Shown here: positions 26,361 to 37,225 of the stretch, in pieces
How the letters are laid out: each line of letters opens with the position of its first letter
Position numbering within the stretch: the stretch's first letter is position 1
Source of the DNA: Edaphobacter flagellatus
GTDB taxonomy: Bacteria > Acidobacteriota > Terriglobia > Terriglobales > Acidobacteriaceae
Assembly (NCBI RefSeq): GCF_025264665.1
Contig: NZ_CP073697.1
Span: forward strand, 2,790,001-2,854,000
DNA: 64,000 nucleotides
Reading direction: 5' to 3'
Notes under the pieces: model-generated
Told to the model about the DNA's origin: nothing
What the model saw: the letters and a program-made list of their open reading frames with translations, nothing else
Databases searched by the model: none
Program-made: the position numbers and the translations under genes

Positions 26361-27056
26361 TCATGGAGTGTTTGCCGCGGCGTAGCGGAGTACCGGCCAA
26401 AGTTCGTCCACCTGCTCCTCTAGCTCGCCGATCTCGCCGTCGTTGAAGAGGATAAAGTCGCTCAGCTCCATCTTTTTGTCGTCGGGCATCTGCTGCGCCA
26501 GCCGCCGCCGGGCTTCAGCGGCAAGCTCTTCGCGGCGCTCGGCAGTCAGCGGCTCTCCGGCGGCCATGCGCTGCACGAAGCGCTCGATCTTGGTCTCGTC
26601 CGATGCCGTGACCAGCACGATGCAATCGAAGCGGGTCCGCCAAGGCGGAACGGTTTCGTTGGGTTTCGTCTCGCCGGGTTTCATTTCGCCATGCTTTGTC
26701 TCGAAGATCAAAGCCGATTCGACCACAACTACGGCGGTCGGGGACCGCTCGGCAATTTCCGCGATCATCGCGGCCTGCCTGGCAATCGTTTCGGGATGGA
26801 CGATTGCGTTCAGTTCCTCGACGCGTCCTTCGGCAAATGCCAGCCGTGCCAGCTCTCCACGATTCAGGCTGCCATCGGCAAACATTACGCCGGGGCCAAA
26901 GTGTTCGATGATGGCGTTGTAAACCGCCTCGCCGGGCTGCATCAGCCCACGGGCGATCTCGTCGGCGTTCAGAATATAAGCCCCGCTCAACGCCAGCATG
27001 CGTGCAACCGTGGACTTTCCGCTGCCTAAGCCTCCTGTCAGTCCAACACGAAGCAT
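26361..27056 (-). CDS. coaE: Dephospho-CoA kinase with pentapeptide insertion
   Basis: The last enzyme of coenzyme A synthesis, phosphorylating dephospho-CoA at the 3'-OH. The P-loop is GGLGSGKST (8-16); NADEIAR and VHPE are the usual substrate-side motifs. At 231 residues it is longer than most CoaE proteins. Between ALIFE and the FDCIVLV strand sit four consecutive pentapeptides of the form E-T/M-K-P-G (residues 119-138), encoded by a 15-bp tandem repeat. The gene starts 4 bases after the folD stop. Confidence 0.94.
   Translation of the reverse strand: MLRVGLTGGLGSGKSTVARMLALSGAYILNADEIARGLMQPGEAVYNAIIEHFGPGVMFADGSLNRGELARLAFAEGRVEELNAIVHPETIARQAAMIAEIAERSPTAVVVVESALIFETKHGEMKPGETKPNETVPPWRTRFDCIVLVTASDETKIERFVQRMAAGEPLTAERREELAAEARRRLAQQMPDDKKMELSDFILFNDGEIGELEEQVDELWPVLRYAAANTP
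26643..26702 (-). repeat. 15-bp tandem repeat inside coaE
   Basis: About four units of 15 bases, for example GGTTTCGTCTCGCCG followed by GGTTTCATTTCGCCA on the plus strand. They encode ETKHG, EMKPG, ETKPN and ETVPP. The repeat stays in frame. Confidence 0.8.
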
Positions 27057-27060
27057 AGGA

Positions 27061-28008
27061 TTAGATGCTCTCTACGGCGATGCCGCGGCGCAGCCTGGCT
27101 GCTTTGACCGTGTTGTGCATGAGCATGGCGATGGTGAGCGCGCCGACGCCTCCCGGAACCGGCGTATACGCCCCCGAGATGGCAAACGCCGCTGGATGAA
27201 TGTCGCCGACGATCACCGAGCCGCGCTTCGCGAACGTTGCAGCCCGTTCCGCATCTCCGGCGAAGTAACGATCGACATCCGCCGCATCCGTCAGGCGGTT
27301 GATGCCGACGTCGATCAGCGTTGCACCGGCCTTCACCATCTCCGGCGTCACGTACCCCGGGCGTCCGATAGCGGCGACCAGGATGTCGGCATTGCGCGTC
27401 ACCGCAGGCAGATCGCGCGTCTTGCTGTGGCACACCGTTACCGTGGCCGATTCGTTCAACAGCAGCAGCGCGGCAGGCTTGCCCACGATGTCCGAGCGTC
27501 CGACGACCACCGCGTTCTGCCCGGCGATCGGCAGCTTGCTGCGCTTCAAGATCTCGATGATGCCCGCCGGCGTGCATGGCTGCAGCCCGGGCTGGCCACT
27601 TTGCAAACGGCCTGCATTTACCGGATGGAAGCCGTCGACGTCTTTGTCCGGTGAGATCGCTTCGAGCAGCCGCTTCGTGTCGACGTGCTTCGGCAGCGGA
27701 AGCTGGATCAGGATGCCGTCAATATCTTCGCGTGCATTCAGCTCGGCGACGATGGCCAGCATCTCGTCCGTGGTGATGGATTCAGGCGGTGTCAGCATCT
27801 CGCTGTAGATGCCCAGCTCGCCGCAGGTCTTGACCTTGCTGCGAACGTAGATCTGGGATGCGGGAACCTCGCCGACCAGAACAACGGCGAGTCCAGGGAC
27901 GATGCCCTTTTTGCTCAGGCCGGCGACCTCGTGGGCGACCTCGGCCTTGATCTCGGAGGCGATGGCGACTCCGTCCAGTACATGGGGATTTTTCATAGCT
28001 GTATTCAT
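27061..28008 (-). CDS. folD: Bifunctional methylenetetrahydrofolate dehydrogenase/cyclohydrolase
   Basis: FolD makes 10-formyltetrahydrofolate from 5,10-methylenetetrahydrofolate, feeding PurN. The catalytic Lys segment is YVRSKVKTCGELG, with DGILIQLPLPKH, VVVGRSDIVGKP and PVPGGVGALTIAML all typical. The chosen ATG gives 315 residues, somewhat longer than usual, with a C-terminal extension after the last motif. Another ATG four codons downstream is possible, and neither has a clear ribosome site. It is first in a folD-coaE-htrA series. A TTTTGCGCAA palindrome lies 78 bases upstream. Confidence 0.96.
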   Translation of the reverse strand: MNTAMKNPHVLDGVAIASEIKAEVAHEVAGLSKKGIVPGLAVVLVGEVPASQIYVRSKVKTCGELGIYSEMLTPPESITTDEMLAIVAELNAREDIDGILIQLPLPKHVDTKRLLEAISPDKDVDGFHPVNAGRLQSGQPGLQPCTPAGIIEILKRSKLPIAGQNAVVVGRSDIVGKPAALLLLNESATVTVCHSKTRDLPAVTRNADILVAAIGRPGYVTPEMVKAGATLIDVGINRLTDAADVDRYFAGDAERAATFAKRGSVIVGDIHPAAFAISGAYTPVPGGVGALTIAMLMHNTVKAARLRRGIAVESI

Positions 28009-28085
28009 GGTATCGCGATAGCTGCCACGACCAGGGAACACACGCACGACAACTCCCTGCAATGCGATGACAAAATAGGCGGAAC

Positions 28086-28095
28086 TTTTGCGCAA
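28086..28095. promoter_or_regulatory. TTTTGCGCAA palindrome in the folD / small-gene divergent gap
   Basis: The same core as upstream of purD (1960) and of the creatininase-like gene (21305). It lies in the 207-base gap between folD and the divergent 82-residue gene. Confidence 0.3.
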
Positions 28096-28215
28096 GGTCT
28101 ATGCGTACAGGAGTTTATTGAATCCAGCTCACAGGCCGCCCGAAACCGCAACTTATGGATCAAAGGCACATCTAATAGAAGTGAGACGGGCGCGAGAGCG
28201 CGGAGAGGAGATGCG

Positions 28216-28464
28216 ATGACGACGATGGCACTCAATCGAGTAGAGAAGTTCTCTGAGGCGGACCTGGCAGGTCTGCGCCAGGAACTGCTGAATGCTCATC
28301 TCGATTCCTGGCAGGCTGGCGACGTCATCAGCAGCTATCTCTCGGCCCGCGGCTACGGTGTTTCAAGCCACGCGGCGCGCTCCACGGCTTCACGCATGGA
28401 GTCGGCGGGCTATTCCGTCAAGAGCATGCAGGAAGAGCTGGAGAAGCTCGCGCTCGTGATGTAA
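28216..28464 (+). CDS. Small protein of unknown function
   Basis: 82 residues, starting at an ATG with a good GAGGAG site about 6 bases upstream. The sequence MTTMALNRVEKFSEADLAGL looks soluble and helical, with no membrane segment, no Cys, and acidic and basic residues evenly mixed. The C-terminal half, SYLSARGYGVSSHAARSTASRMES, could form a helix-turn-helix-like pair, but I would not claim DNA binding. It lies 51 bases upstream of ppc and may be co-transcribed with it. No family is recognised. Confidence 0.72.
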   Translation: MTTMALNRVEKFSEADLAGLRQELLNAHLDSWQAGDVISSYLSARGYGVSSHAARSTASRMESAGYSVKSMQEELEKLALVM

Positions 28465-28515
28465 GCCTTTTGCCTGTTACGCAAACCCGCAAGTGACGAT
28501 GCAATAATCAGAGAG

Positions 28516-31377
<2,862 letters not shown>

Positions 31378-31425
31378 TCACAAATTTGATTTCCTCCCGA
31401 TATGCCATCGGTTAGTCTGCTGATC

Positions 31426-32220
31426 ATGCGCCTTTGCTTGCTGCTATTTTTCTCTGCACTAGGTCTCTGCCTGCCTGCTCACGCACAAACAACGGAGGGT
31501 GAGCTGAAAGCACGGCTCCTGGGCAAACCGCTCTATCTGCGCGGGTTCTGGAGAGAAGACAAACTGCATTTTGACGCCAGTGGACAGTTGATGGGAAAGC
31601 CAAAACTGCTCTCGTTCACCCTATGCGGTGTCGACGTGAGTAAGGTTCAGCTCAAAAATAATCAGCTGATCCTTGAAGCTCGGCGCATAGGTCTGGAGTT
31701 CGTTAGTAATTCCAATTCTCCAAAACGTGTCGTTCTGCTAGTCAATGATAAGGACGAGGAGACGATGCGAATCGTTGTGGATCAACCGCAGGATGGAGAT
31801 TTCGGTCATGCTCTGGATGCGATCTTTGTGGAGGATTTGACGAAGCTGGTTCCGCTGCTTCCCACCTATTGGCAGCGCTATGCTCACGAAAAACTTCTTC
31901 CCGATCCGGCTCCGGCTTCACCAGATTTACCAGCAAAGAAAGTTCATGGTGTTATGAAGGCTCCAGTAGTTGTCAAAGGCTCGGAGCCCGTGTTCAGTCC
32001 TGCAGCGCGGAATCTGCACTATACCGGCAAAGTGTTGATCAGTCTCCATGTGGATGAGAACGGCAAACCAAGTCATCTTGTCGTGGCCAAGCCTGCTGGG
32101 CTTGGTTTAGACGAACAAGCGCTGTACGCCGTACAGCAATATCTTTTCAAACCGGCTACCGAAGACGGTAAGCCTATCGTCGTAGAGCTGAATATCGAGA
32201 TCAACTTTCAGCTCTACTGA
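31426..32220 (+). CDS. Exported protein with TonB C-terminal-like domain
   Basis: 264 residues with a clean signal peptide (MRLCLLLFFSALGLCLPAHAQ), which is why this ATG is preferred over one eight codons upstream; neither has a clear ribosome site. The last 90 residues match the TonB_C fold: GKVLISLHVDENGKPSHLVV, and then DEQALYAVQQYLFKPATEDGKPI. Because it has a cleavable signal rather than an inner-membrane anchor with a long Pro-rich linker, it is probably not a classic energy transducer. The N-terminal 150 residues are unknown. Its 3' end overlaps the convergent DUF2306 gene by 7 bases. Confidence 0.78.
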   Translation: MRLCLLLFFSALGLCLPAHAQTTEGELKARLLGKPLYLRGFWREDKLHFDASGQLMGKPKLLSFTLCGVDVSKVQLKNNQLILEARRIGLEFVSNSNSPKRVVLLVNDKDEETMRIVVDQPQDGDFGHALDAIFVEDLTKLVPLLPTYWQRYAHEKLLPDPAPASPDLPAKKVHGVMKAPVVVKGSEPVFSPAARNLHYTGKVLISLHVDENGKPSHLVVAKPAGLGLDEQALYAVQQYLFKPATEDGKPIVVELNIEINFQLY

Positions 32221-32870
32221 AGAACTGTATTCGTCGGATGCCTCCGCAGATACCACTCCCCTGCAAGATATGTCACAGTAAAGCCAATCCAGAAGGCGAC
32301 GCCGAAAAACTGCCGTGGCTCAAGATGCGTCAGCCGAGCCGTAGCAAAGAACACTCCCATCACCGGACGCGTCGTTGCAATGCCGAGCAGGACGGCGATT
32401 GCGCGCATCATCCATTCGCGGTAGCGCGGCTGGCGGCGCACGAAGAGCATAAACGCCCGCGCAAACGAGAACAGAAAGATGCCGTCGAAGACGATGATGG
32501 CCGAAAGCTCCGTCACGCCTCCAACCGGATGCGCCGACATCGGAATCGCAGTCAGCCCGACAATGAAGCCAAGCGCAAAGAGAACCTGCGTAATGCGCCG
32601 ATGCATCTCTTCCTTCGCTCGAACGCGCGCCGAAAACCAGAACGGCAGCAAAATCACAAAGATTAGTGCCGGCACGATATGCGCCAGCGTCAGCGCCCGA
32701 TGATCGGCAAAGGTACGATCCAGATCCGCATACTGCCCCGCACGCGATGAGGCGTTAATCAGCAGCAACGCAACAATCCGCCGCAACGCCGCCGCTGCCG
32801 CGATCACGCAGAGAAGGTAGAAGACTGTGCGCGTCCACCCGGACGGTCGAGTTTCATCAGCCGTGTTCAT
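32214..32870 (-). CDS. DUF2306-type membrane protein
   Basis: 218 residues with six or more hydrophobic helices. The segment FADHRALTLAHIVPALIF and the repeated HRRITQVLF and MMRAIAVLLGIATTRPVMGVFF regions are typical of DUF2306 inner-membrane proteins. The start at 32870 is supported by GGAGGGG 8 bases upstream. Function is unknown; conserved His in the helices would fit a haem- or quinone-linked role, but this is only a suggestion. Confidence 0.75.
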   Translation of the reverse strand: MNTADETRPSGWTRTVFYLLCVIAAAAALRRIVALLLINASSRAGQYADLDRTFADHRALTLAHIVPALIFVILLPFWFSARVRAKEEMHRRITQVLFALGFIVGLTAIPMSAHPVGGVTELSAIIVFDGIFLFSFARAFMLFVRRQPRYREWMMRAIAVLLGIATTRPVMGVFFATARLTHLEPRQFFGVAFWIGFTVTYLAGEWYLRRHPTNTVLQ

Positions 32871-32933
32871 AGGGGAAGACCCCTCCTTGAGCAAGGATGA
32901 CGCCTTACCGCCCGAAGCATCCGGTCGTCAGAA

Positions 32934-33677
32934 TTAGAAGCCCTGGTCGGGACGGAAGGCCGTCACCTTGTTGTTGACGAATGTTACGGCGAAAGGCTTG
33001 CCTAAGTTCGCATAAACTACCAAACGATTGCCGTAATCGTTGCTCAGACTCTTCGAAACCTGTCCAAGCGCCATCTGCACCTGCCGTTCGTTCATCCCCA
33101 GAATCACCTGGTGCGAATCGACCGCCTTCCAGATCTCCGGCCCCCAGTGCTTGTACAACTCGTGCGGGTCGTCGTAGAAGAAGATCTCGTCCAGATAGAA
33201 CGTGTACCCGCCATTCTCGTGATACCCCACCGGCACACCGTAGACCTTGTCGGGCGTCTGCGAATTCGGCAGCGAGAACAGCATGACCACCTGCCGATCT
33301 CCTGGCGGGATGCGGCTGGCAACGGCCTTCGGCTTCACCTGCTCCACAAACCCTTTGACATCCAGCTTTTCCGCGCCCAGCAGCGTGCCCGAAACCTTCG
33401 AGAAATCAACATGCTTGCCGCTTGCCGGATAGTAGTCCATCTGGCCGCCGGCCGAAACCCACAGCGGCTGGCCCACCAGCTCCTTCGTGTCTTCCATCTT
33501 GTCCTGGCGCTTGTGCTTCAGGTAGACCAGATCGTCGTCGGCGATCTTCTCGCGTGCCGGAGCGGCAACGGGCTTCTCGGGAGCATTGCGTTCGCGATAG
33601 ATCATGCCGACGCGAACGCCGATAACCGCAAGAAATAGCAGCGTTCCGCCAAGTGCAGCCTTCTTTCCGTTTTCCAA
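32934..33677 (-). CDS. Membrane-anchored protein with BamE-like C-terminus
   Basis: 247 residues from a TTG start with GGAGGG about 6 bases upstream. An N-terminal helix (about 8-26) anchors it. The C-terminal stretch ILGMNERQVQMALGQVSKSLS with a following beta segment resembles the SmpA/BamE fold. The middle part (GYHENGGYTFYLDEIFFYDDPHELYKHWG) is not recognised. It is probably periplasmic and envelope-related; this is inferred from topology. The MFS gene is upstream on the same strand, 92 bases away. Confidence 0.65.
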   Translation of the reverse strand: MENGKKAALGGTLLFLAVIGVRVGMIYRERNAPEKPVAAPAREKIADDDLVYLKHKRQDKMEDTKELVGQPLWVSAGGQMDYYPASGKHVDFSKVSGTLLGAEKLDVKGFVEQVKPKAVASRIPPGDRQVVMLFSLPNSQTPDKVYGVPVGYHENGGYTFYLDEIFFYDDPHELYKHWGPEIWKAVDSHQVILGMNERQVQMALGQVSKSLSNDYGNRLVVYANLGKPFAVTFVNNKVTAFRPDQGF

Positions 33678-33769
33678 TGTCCCTCCGCAGGCTGTTTAGC
33701 CGTCGCTCCGACGCTAATTGATGGAGCATTGTCTCTTCAAGTCCGCACAACGCTACGCGCCGCCGATAC

Positions 33770-35089
33770 TCAATCCACCGGCTCAGCCGTAGCCAGTTCG
33801 CGTTCGGCCTCCATCAGCGCCTCGGCGGTCAGTTTGTCAGCCCGGCGCAGCCTGGGGAAGAGCAACGCCGTAGACACAGTGACCACCAGCGAGCCGATGC
33901 CACCGACCACAACGGCAGGCACCGCTCCCCACCAGCTTGCTGTCACGCCGCTCTCGAATTCGCCAAACTCATTCGAAGCTCCCACAAACAGCCAGTTCAC
34001 CGCAGAGACGCGTCCGCGCATCTCCGGCGGCGTAGCCAGCTGCAGCATCGACGAGCGCACCACCACCGAGACCATATCGCTCGCACCCACAACAAACAGT
34101 GCCGCCAGCGACAGCCATATGTTGCGCGACAAACCGAAGAGAATCGTCGCCGCGCCAAAGATTCCGACACACATCAGCATCGTCGCTCCGGCCCGTCTTC
34201 GGATCGGCCGTACCACCAGCAGCAGCGAGACGAACAGCGCCCCCACCGAGGGCATCGCGCGCAGCATTCCCAGCCCGCGCGGCCCGGCATGCAGAATCTC
34301 CGTAGCGAAGATCGGAAGCAGCGCCGTCGCACCGCCGAGCATCACCGCGAACAAATCCAATGAGATGGAGCCGAGCAGCAGCTTTGTGCGCCACACATAC
34401 TCCAGCCCCGCGAGCATGGTGCGCAGGTTGAACGCCGTCGGCTTCCTTTCTATCGGAACTGCCCGAATCATGCCGATCAGCACCAGATAGCCGCACAGCA
34501 TCAGCAGCGTAAAGACATAGACGACAGGCGCTCCCCGTAGCGCTCCCGTGAAGGGCAGCGTAAACAGGATGCCTCCAACCGCAGGCCCCGACATGTTGGC
34601 GATCTGATAAACCGTCGCTCCCCACGTCACGGCGTTGACGAAGTGATCCTTCGGCACAAGTGACGGAAGCAGCGCGCTTGTCGCCGGTCCGCTAAACGCG
34701 CGGCCAATGCCGATGCCAATCAGGACGGTATAAATCGGCCAGACGCGCCCTCCTGCCAGCGCCCACCGGCTGAGCGAAAGCCATAGCAGCCCTGCCGTGC
34801 AGATGGCCTGCAGCCCATAGCAGCACAGGATGATGCGTCGGCGGTCGTAGCGGTCGGCAGCATGGCCAGCGGCCAGCATGCAGAGAATGCCGGGGAGAAA
34901 CAGTGCCAGTCCGGTCAACCCAAGCTTCATCGCAGAATGCGTGATCTGGTAGACCTGCCACGCGACCGCGACCGATTGCGCCTCCGCGCCGAGGATCACG
35001 ATCAGCCGTGCCCCCTGGTACAGCCTGAAGTTACGCGAACGAAATGCGTCGGTCGCCCGCAGGGGCGTTCGACTCTCTCCTTCTGCCAT
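33770..35089 (-). CDS. MFS transporter, EntS-like
   Basis: 439 residues, about 12 membrane helices. The motif GHAADRYDRRRIIL between helices 2 and 3 is the MFS signature. The start FRSRNFRLYQGARLI and later PPEMRGRVSAVNWLFVGASNEFGE are typical of the EntS/MFS_3 subgroup, which exports siderophores or other small molecules. No siderophore genes are near, so the substrate is open. It is divergent from the large linker-TM protein gene. Confidence 0.9.
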   Translation of the reverse strand: MAEGESRTPLRATDAFRSRNFRLYQGARLIVILGAEAQSVAVAWQVYQITHSAMKLGLTGLALFLPGILCMLAAGHAADRYDRRRIILCCYGLQAICTAGLLWLSLSRWALAGGRVWPIYTVLIGIGIGRAFSGPATSALLPSLVPKDHFVNAVTWGATVYQIANMSGPAVGGILFTLPFTGALRGAPVVYVFTLLMLCGYLVLIGMIRAVPIERKPTAFNLRTMLAGLEYVWRTKLLLGSISLDLFAVMLGGATALLPIFATEILHAGPRGLGMLRAMPSVGALFVSLLLVVRPIRRRAGATMLMCVGIFGAATILFGLSRNIWLSLAALFVVGASDMVSVVVRSSMLQLATPPEMRGRVSAVNWLFVGASNEFGEFESGVTASWWGAVPAVVVGGIGSLVVTVSTALLFPRLRRADKLTAEALMEAERELATAEPVD

Positions 35090-35147
35090 ACCTCTATGCT
35101 GTCATACTTTCTTTAAGGCGTACGATGCCGAGCGGGAGAGGCTGCTT

Positions 35148-36635
35148 TTGAGATTTCGTGCATACGAGAGAATTGCCGGTGAGGACGCCAAGCGAGTGCT
35201 GGCTGCGCTCGAAGCTGTTCTGCGTACCGAGGTCGCCGACGTCGAGCGTCGCAGCAACCGGATCACCGTGCTCGGACTTGGCCCGGGCCCAACGCGCCGC
35301 GTCAACCGCCGCGACATGACCGTCATCTACGTTATTGATGATGACGGCACCACCGTCATCGATGCTGACGTCAGCTACCAGGCCTCGGCCTTTCTGGGTA
35401 ACGTCAGCCAGGACGAGGTGATGCGTGAGCGCCTTATGGAGATATTCGCGCAGATGCGCGAGCTGCTCGCGTCAACGCCACCCACGCCTCCACAGGAACG
35501 CCAACCTGTGTCTTCGCAAGAGGCGGTTGCGATGGATCAGCCTGTGGCTCCGCACGAACCTGCCATTGCAGATCGAGTTGCGGCCCATCCAGAAAGTATT
35601 GCGTCGGAGCAGCTCGCGTCTCCCCCGGAAAGTGTCACTCCAGGCGAAGGCGAAGTCGTAGCCGAGGAACCCCCGCATTTTGTTTCTGCCGCAGAGCCCG
35701 CTGAGAAACAGGAAACACGCATTGCCGACCCTACCGCAGCACCCTCTGTACCGGAGCCAGCGCCGCAGACGCTCGAAGCAGCGGCCGAAGCGGCCGGAGA
35801 CCCCGTCTCTGCTGTCCCCGAGCCCGTCGTCATCGACGAAAACGCTCCGCCGGACTGGGTCGTGCCTGCAGCAAAGGAGTCGAAGATCAAGCCAGTGGAA
35901 TGGAAGCTCGAGCCTGTACCCGAGCCGGTCGTGACAAGCATACCTGCGCCCGTGGAGGCTTCAGCCGCCGATATTCCGAAGGCCCACGCAAAGGACGAAG
36001 CCGTTGCTCCAATTAAGGAGGCTCCTCCGACAGACGCAGAGACGACTCCCGCGGAAGAGCCTATAGCGGTGGAGGAAGAAGACGACACGGAGACATCCGG
36101 AACACAGCGCTGGTGGATCGTGCTCGCTGTCCTCGCAGCGTGTCTTGCCGCGGCGCTGCCTTTTGGCATGCACTATCTCTCGTCACGAAACGGCGGCCAG
36201 CAGAACCAACAACAGGCCGACCAGAAGAGCGCTCCCAGTGCTGCATCCGAGCAGCAGGCAGCCGTCGCGAAGCCAGAGGACCTGCTCCGCCAGTGGGAGG
36301 AGTCGATGCGCACCACCGATGCGGATACGCAGGCCTCGTACTACACCGACCCGGCTGAGCACTACATGTGGCGAGCCAATGCCACCCGCGCTCAGATCGC
36401 TGCCGATAAAAAGGCTGAGATCGCCAAACGCCATGGTGAGTGGACCTTCGCCATCGAGCAGCTGCAGATCGACCAGCAGGGCGATGCCGCCACCGTCAAC
36501 CTCGTCAAGCACTATACCGAAAAGCAGCCAGACCGCCCGCAGCGCCAGTGGTATGTGCCGGCGGAGCTCAAGCTGAAGTATCAGTACGGCATCTGGTGGA
36601 TCACCTCGGAGCGCGACCTTTCGCAACCTAAGTAG
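35148..36635 (+). CDS. Three-part protein: N-terminal domain, long Pro/Glu/Ala linker, TM helix, NTF2-like extracytoplasmic domain
   Basis: 495 residues from a TTG start with GGGAGAGG upstream. Residues 1-107 form a compact domain (FRAYERIAGEDAKRVLAALE, then VLGLGPGPTRR). Residues 108-320 are a low-complexity linker rich in Pro, Glu, Ala and Val with repeated E-P and P-E pairs. One membrane helix lies at about 321-343. The C-terminus (about 380-495) resembles SnoaL/NTF2-like domains (EESMRTTDADTQASYYTD, then VNLVKHYTEKQP). The predicted topology is N-in. Function is unknown; the linker suggests it spans a distance at the membrane, perhaps signalling or scaffolding. Confidence 0.72.
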   Translation: MRFRAYERIAGEDAKRVLAALEAVLRTEVADVERRSNRITVLGLGPGPTRRVNRRDMTVIYVIDDDGTTVIDADVSYQASAFLGNVSQDEVMRERLMEIFAQMRELLASTPPTPPQERQPVSSQEAVAMDQPVAPHEPAIADRVAAHPESIASEQLASPPESVTPGEGEVVAEEPPHFVSAAEPAEKQETRIADPTAAPSVPEPAPQTLEAAAEAAGDPVSAVPEPVVIDENAPPDWVVPAAKESKIKPVEWKLEPVPEPVVTSIPAPVEASAADIPKAHAKDEAVAPIKEAPPTDAETTPAEEPIAVEEEDDTETSGTQRWWIVLAVLAACLAAALPFGMHYLSSRNGGQQNQQQADQKSAPSAASEQQAAVAKPEDLLRQWEESMRTTDADTQASYYTDPAEHYMWRANATRAQIAADKKAEIAKRHGEWTFAIEQLQIDQQGDAATVNLVKHYTEKQPDRPQRQWYVPAELKLKYQYGIWWITSERDLSQPK

Positions 36636-36638
36636 GAA

Positions 36639-36704
36639 GTGTCATTCCGAGCGAGCCGAAGGCGAATCGAGGAAGGCCCCGCATTCTTGGCAGGATGCTT
36701 CGCA
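36639..36704. repeat. Dispersed intergenic repeat, copy 3 (reverse orientation)
   Basis: It reads GTGTCATTCCGAGCGAGCC, then GAATCGAGGAAGGCCCCGCA, then a block with GCAGGATGCTTCGCAGG. This is the reverse complement of copies 2 and 5. It fills the gap between two convergent genes. Confidence 0.75.
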
Positions 36705-36719
36705 GGAAAACCTGCATCC

Positions 36720-37181
36720 CTACTTCTGCTTCTTCAGCAGAGCAAGTACCTCTTCGGCGTGGCCCTCGGGCTTAACGTTCTCAAAGATGTGGATCAGCCG
36801 CTGGTCCGGCCCGATGAGATACGTGGTCCGCTTTACGCCTTTCACCATCTTGCCGTACATATTCTTTGGCTTGATCAGATCGTAGCGGTCGATGAGCGTC
36901 ATTTTGTCGTCGGCCAGCAGGTCGTAAGGCAGGTCGTACTTGTCCTTGAACTTCTTCTGCGCGGCAACGGTGTCGCGCGAGATGCCGAGTACCACGATGC
37001 CCGCCTTCTTGAACTTGGTAAACGCATCGCGAAAGCCGCAGGACTCAATCGTGCAACCCGGCGTGTCGGCGCGCGGATAGAAGAAGAGAACGACAGGCGA
37101 CCCCTTATAGTCCGAAAGCGAAACGTCTTTGCCGTCCTGATTCTTGAGTGTGAAGTCTTCTACGAGATCGCCGGGATTCAT
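36720..37181 (-). CDS. bcp: Peroxiredoxin, BCP/PrxQ type
   Basis: A thiol peroxidase of 153 residues that reduces hydrogen peroxide and organic hydroperoxides using thioredoxin. The motif TPGCTIESC has the peroxidatic Cys43 and the resolving Cys48, the spacing of atypical 2-Cys PrxQ enzymes. VVLFFYPRAD is the family signature. It lies just upstream of nothing in its operon; fabD is 45 bases upstream on the same strand, so the two may share a transcript. Confidence 0.95.
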   Translation of the reverse strand: MNPGDLVEDFTLKNQDGKDVSLSDYKGSPVVLFFYPRADTPGCTIESCGFRDAFTKFKKAGIVVLGISRDTVAAQKKFKDKYDLPYDLLADDKMTLIDRYDLIKPKNMYGKMVKGVKRTTYLIGPDQRLIHIFENVKPEGHAEEVLALLKKQK

Positions 37182-37225
37182 TCATTCTTCCTTGTGAATA
37201 TTTGTTGGTTGCTTTGTCAGGATCG

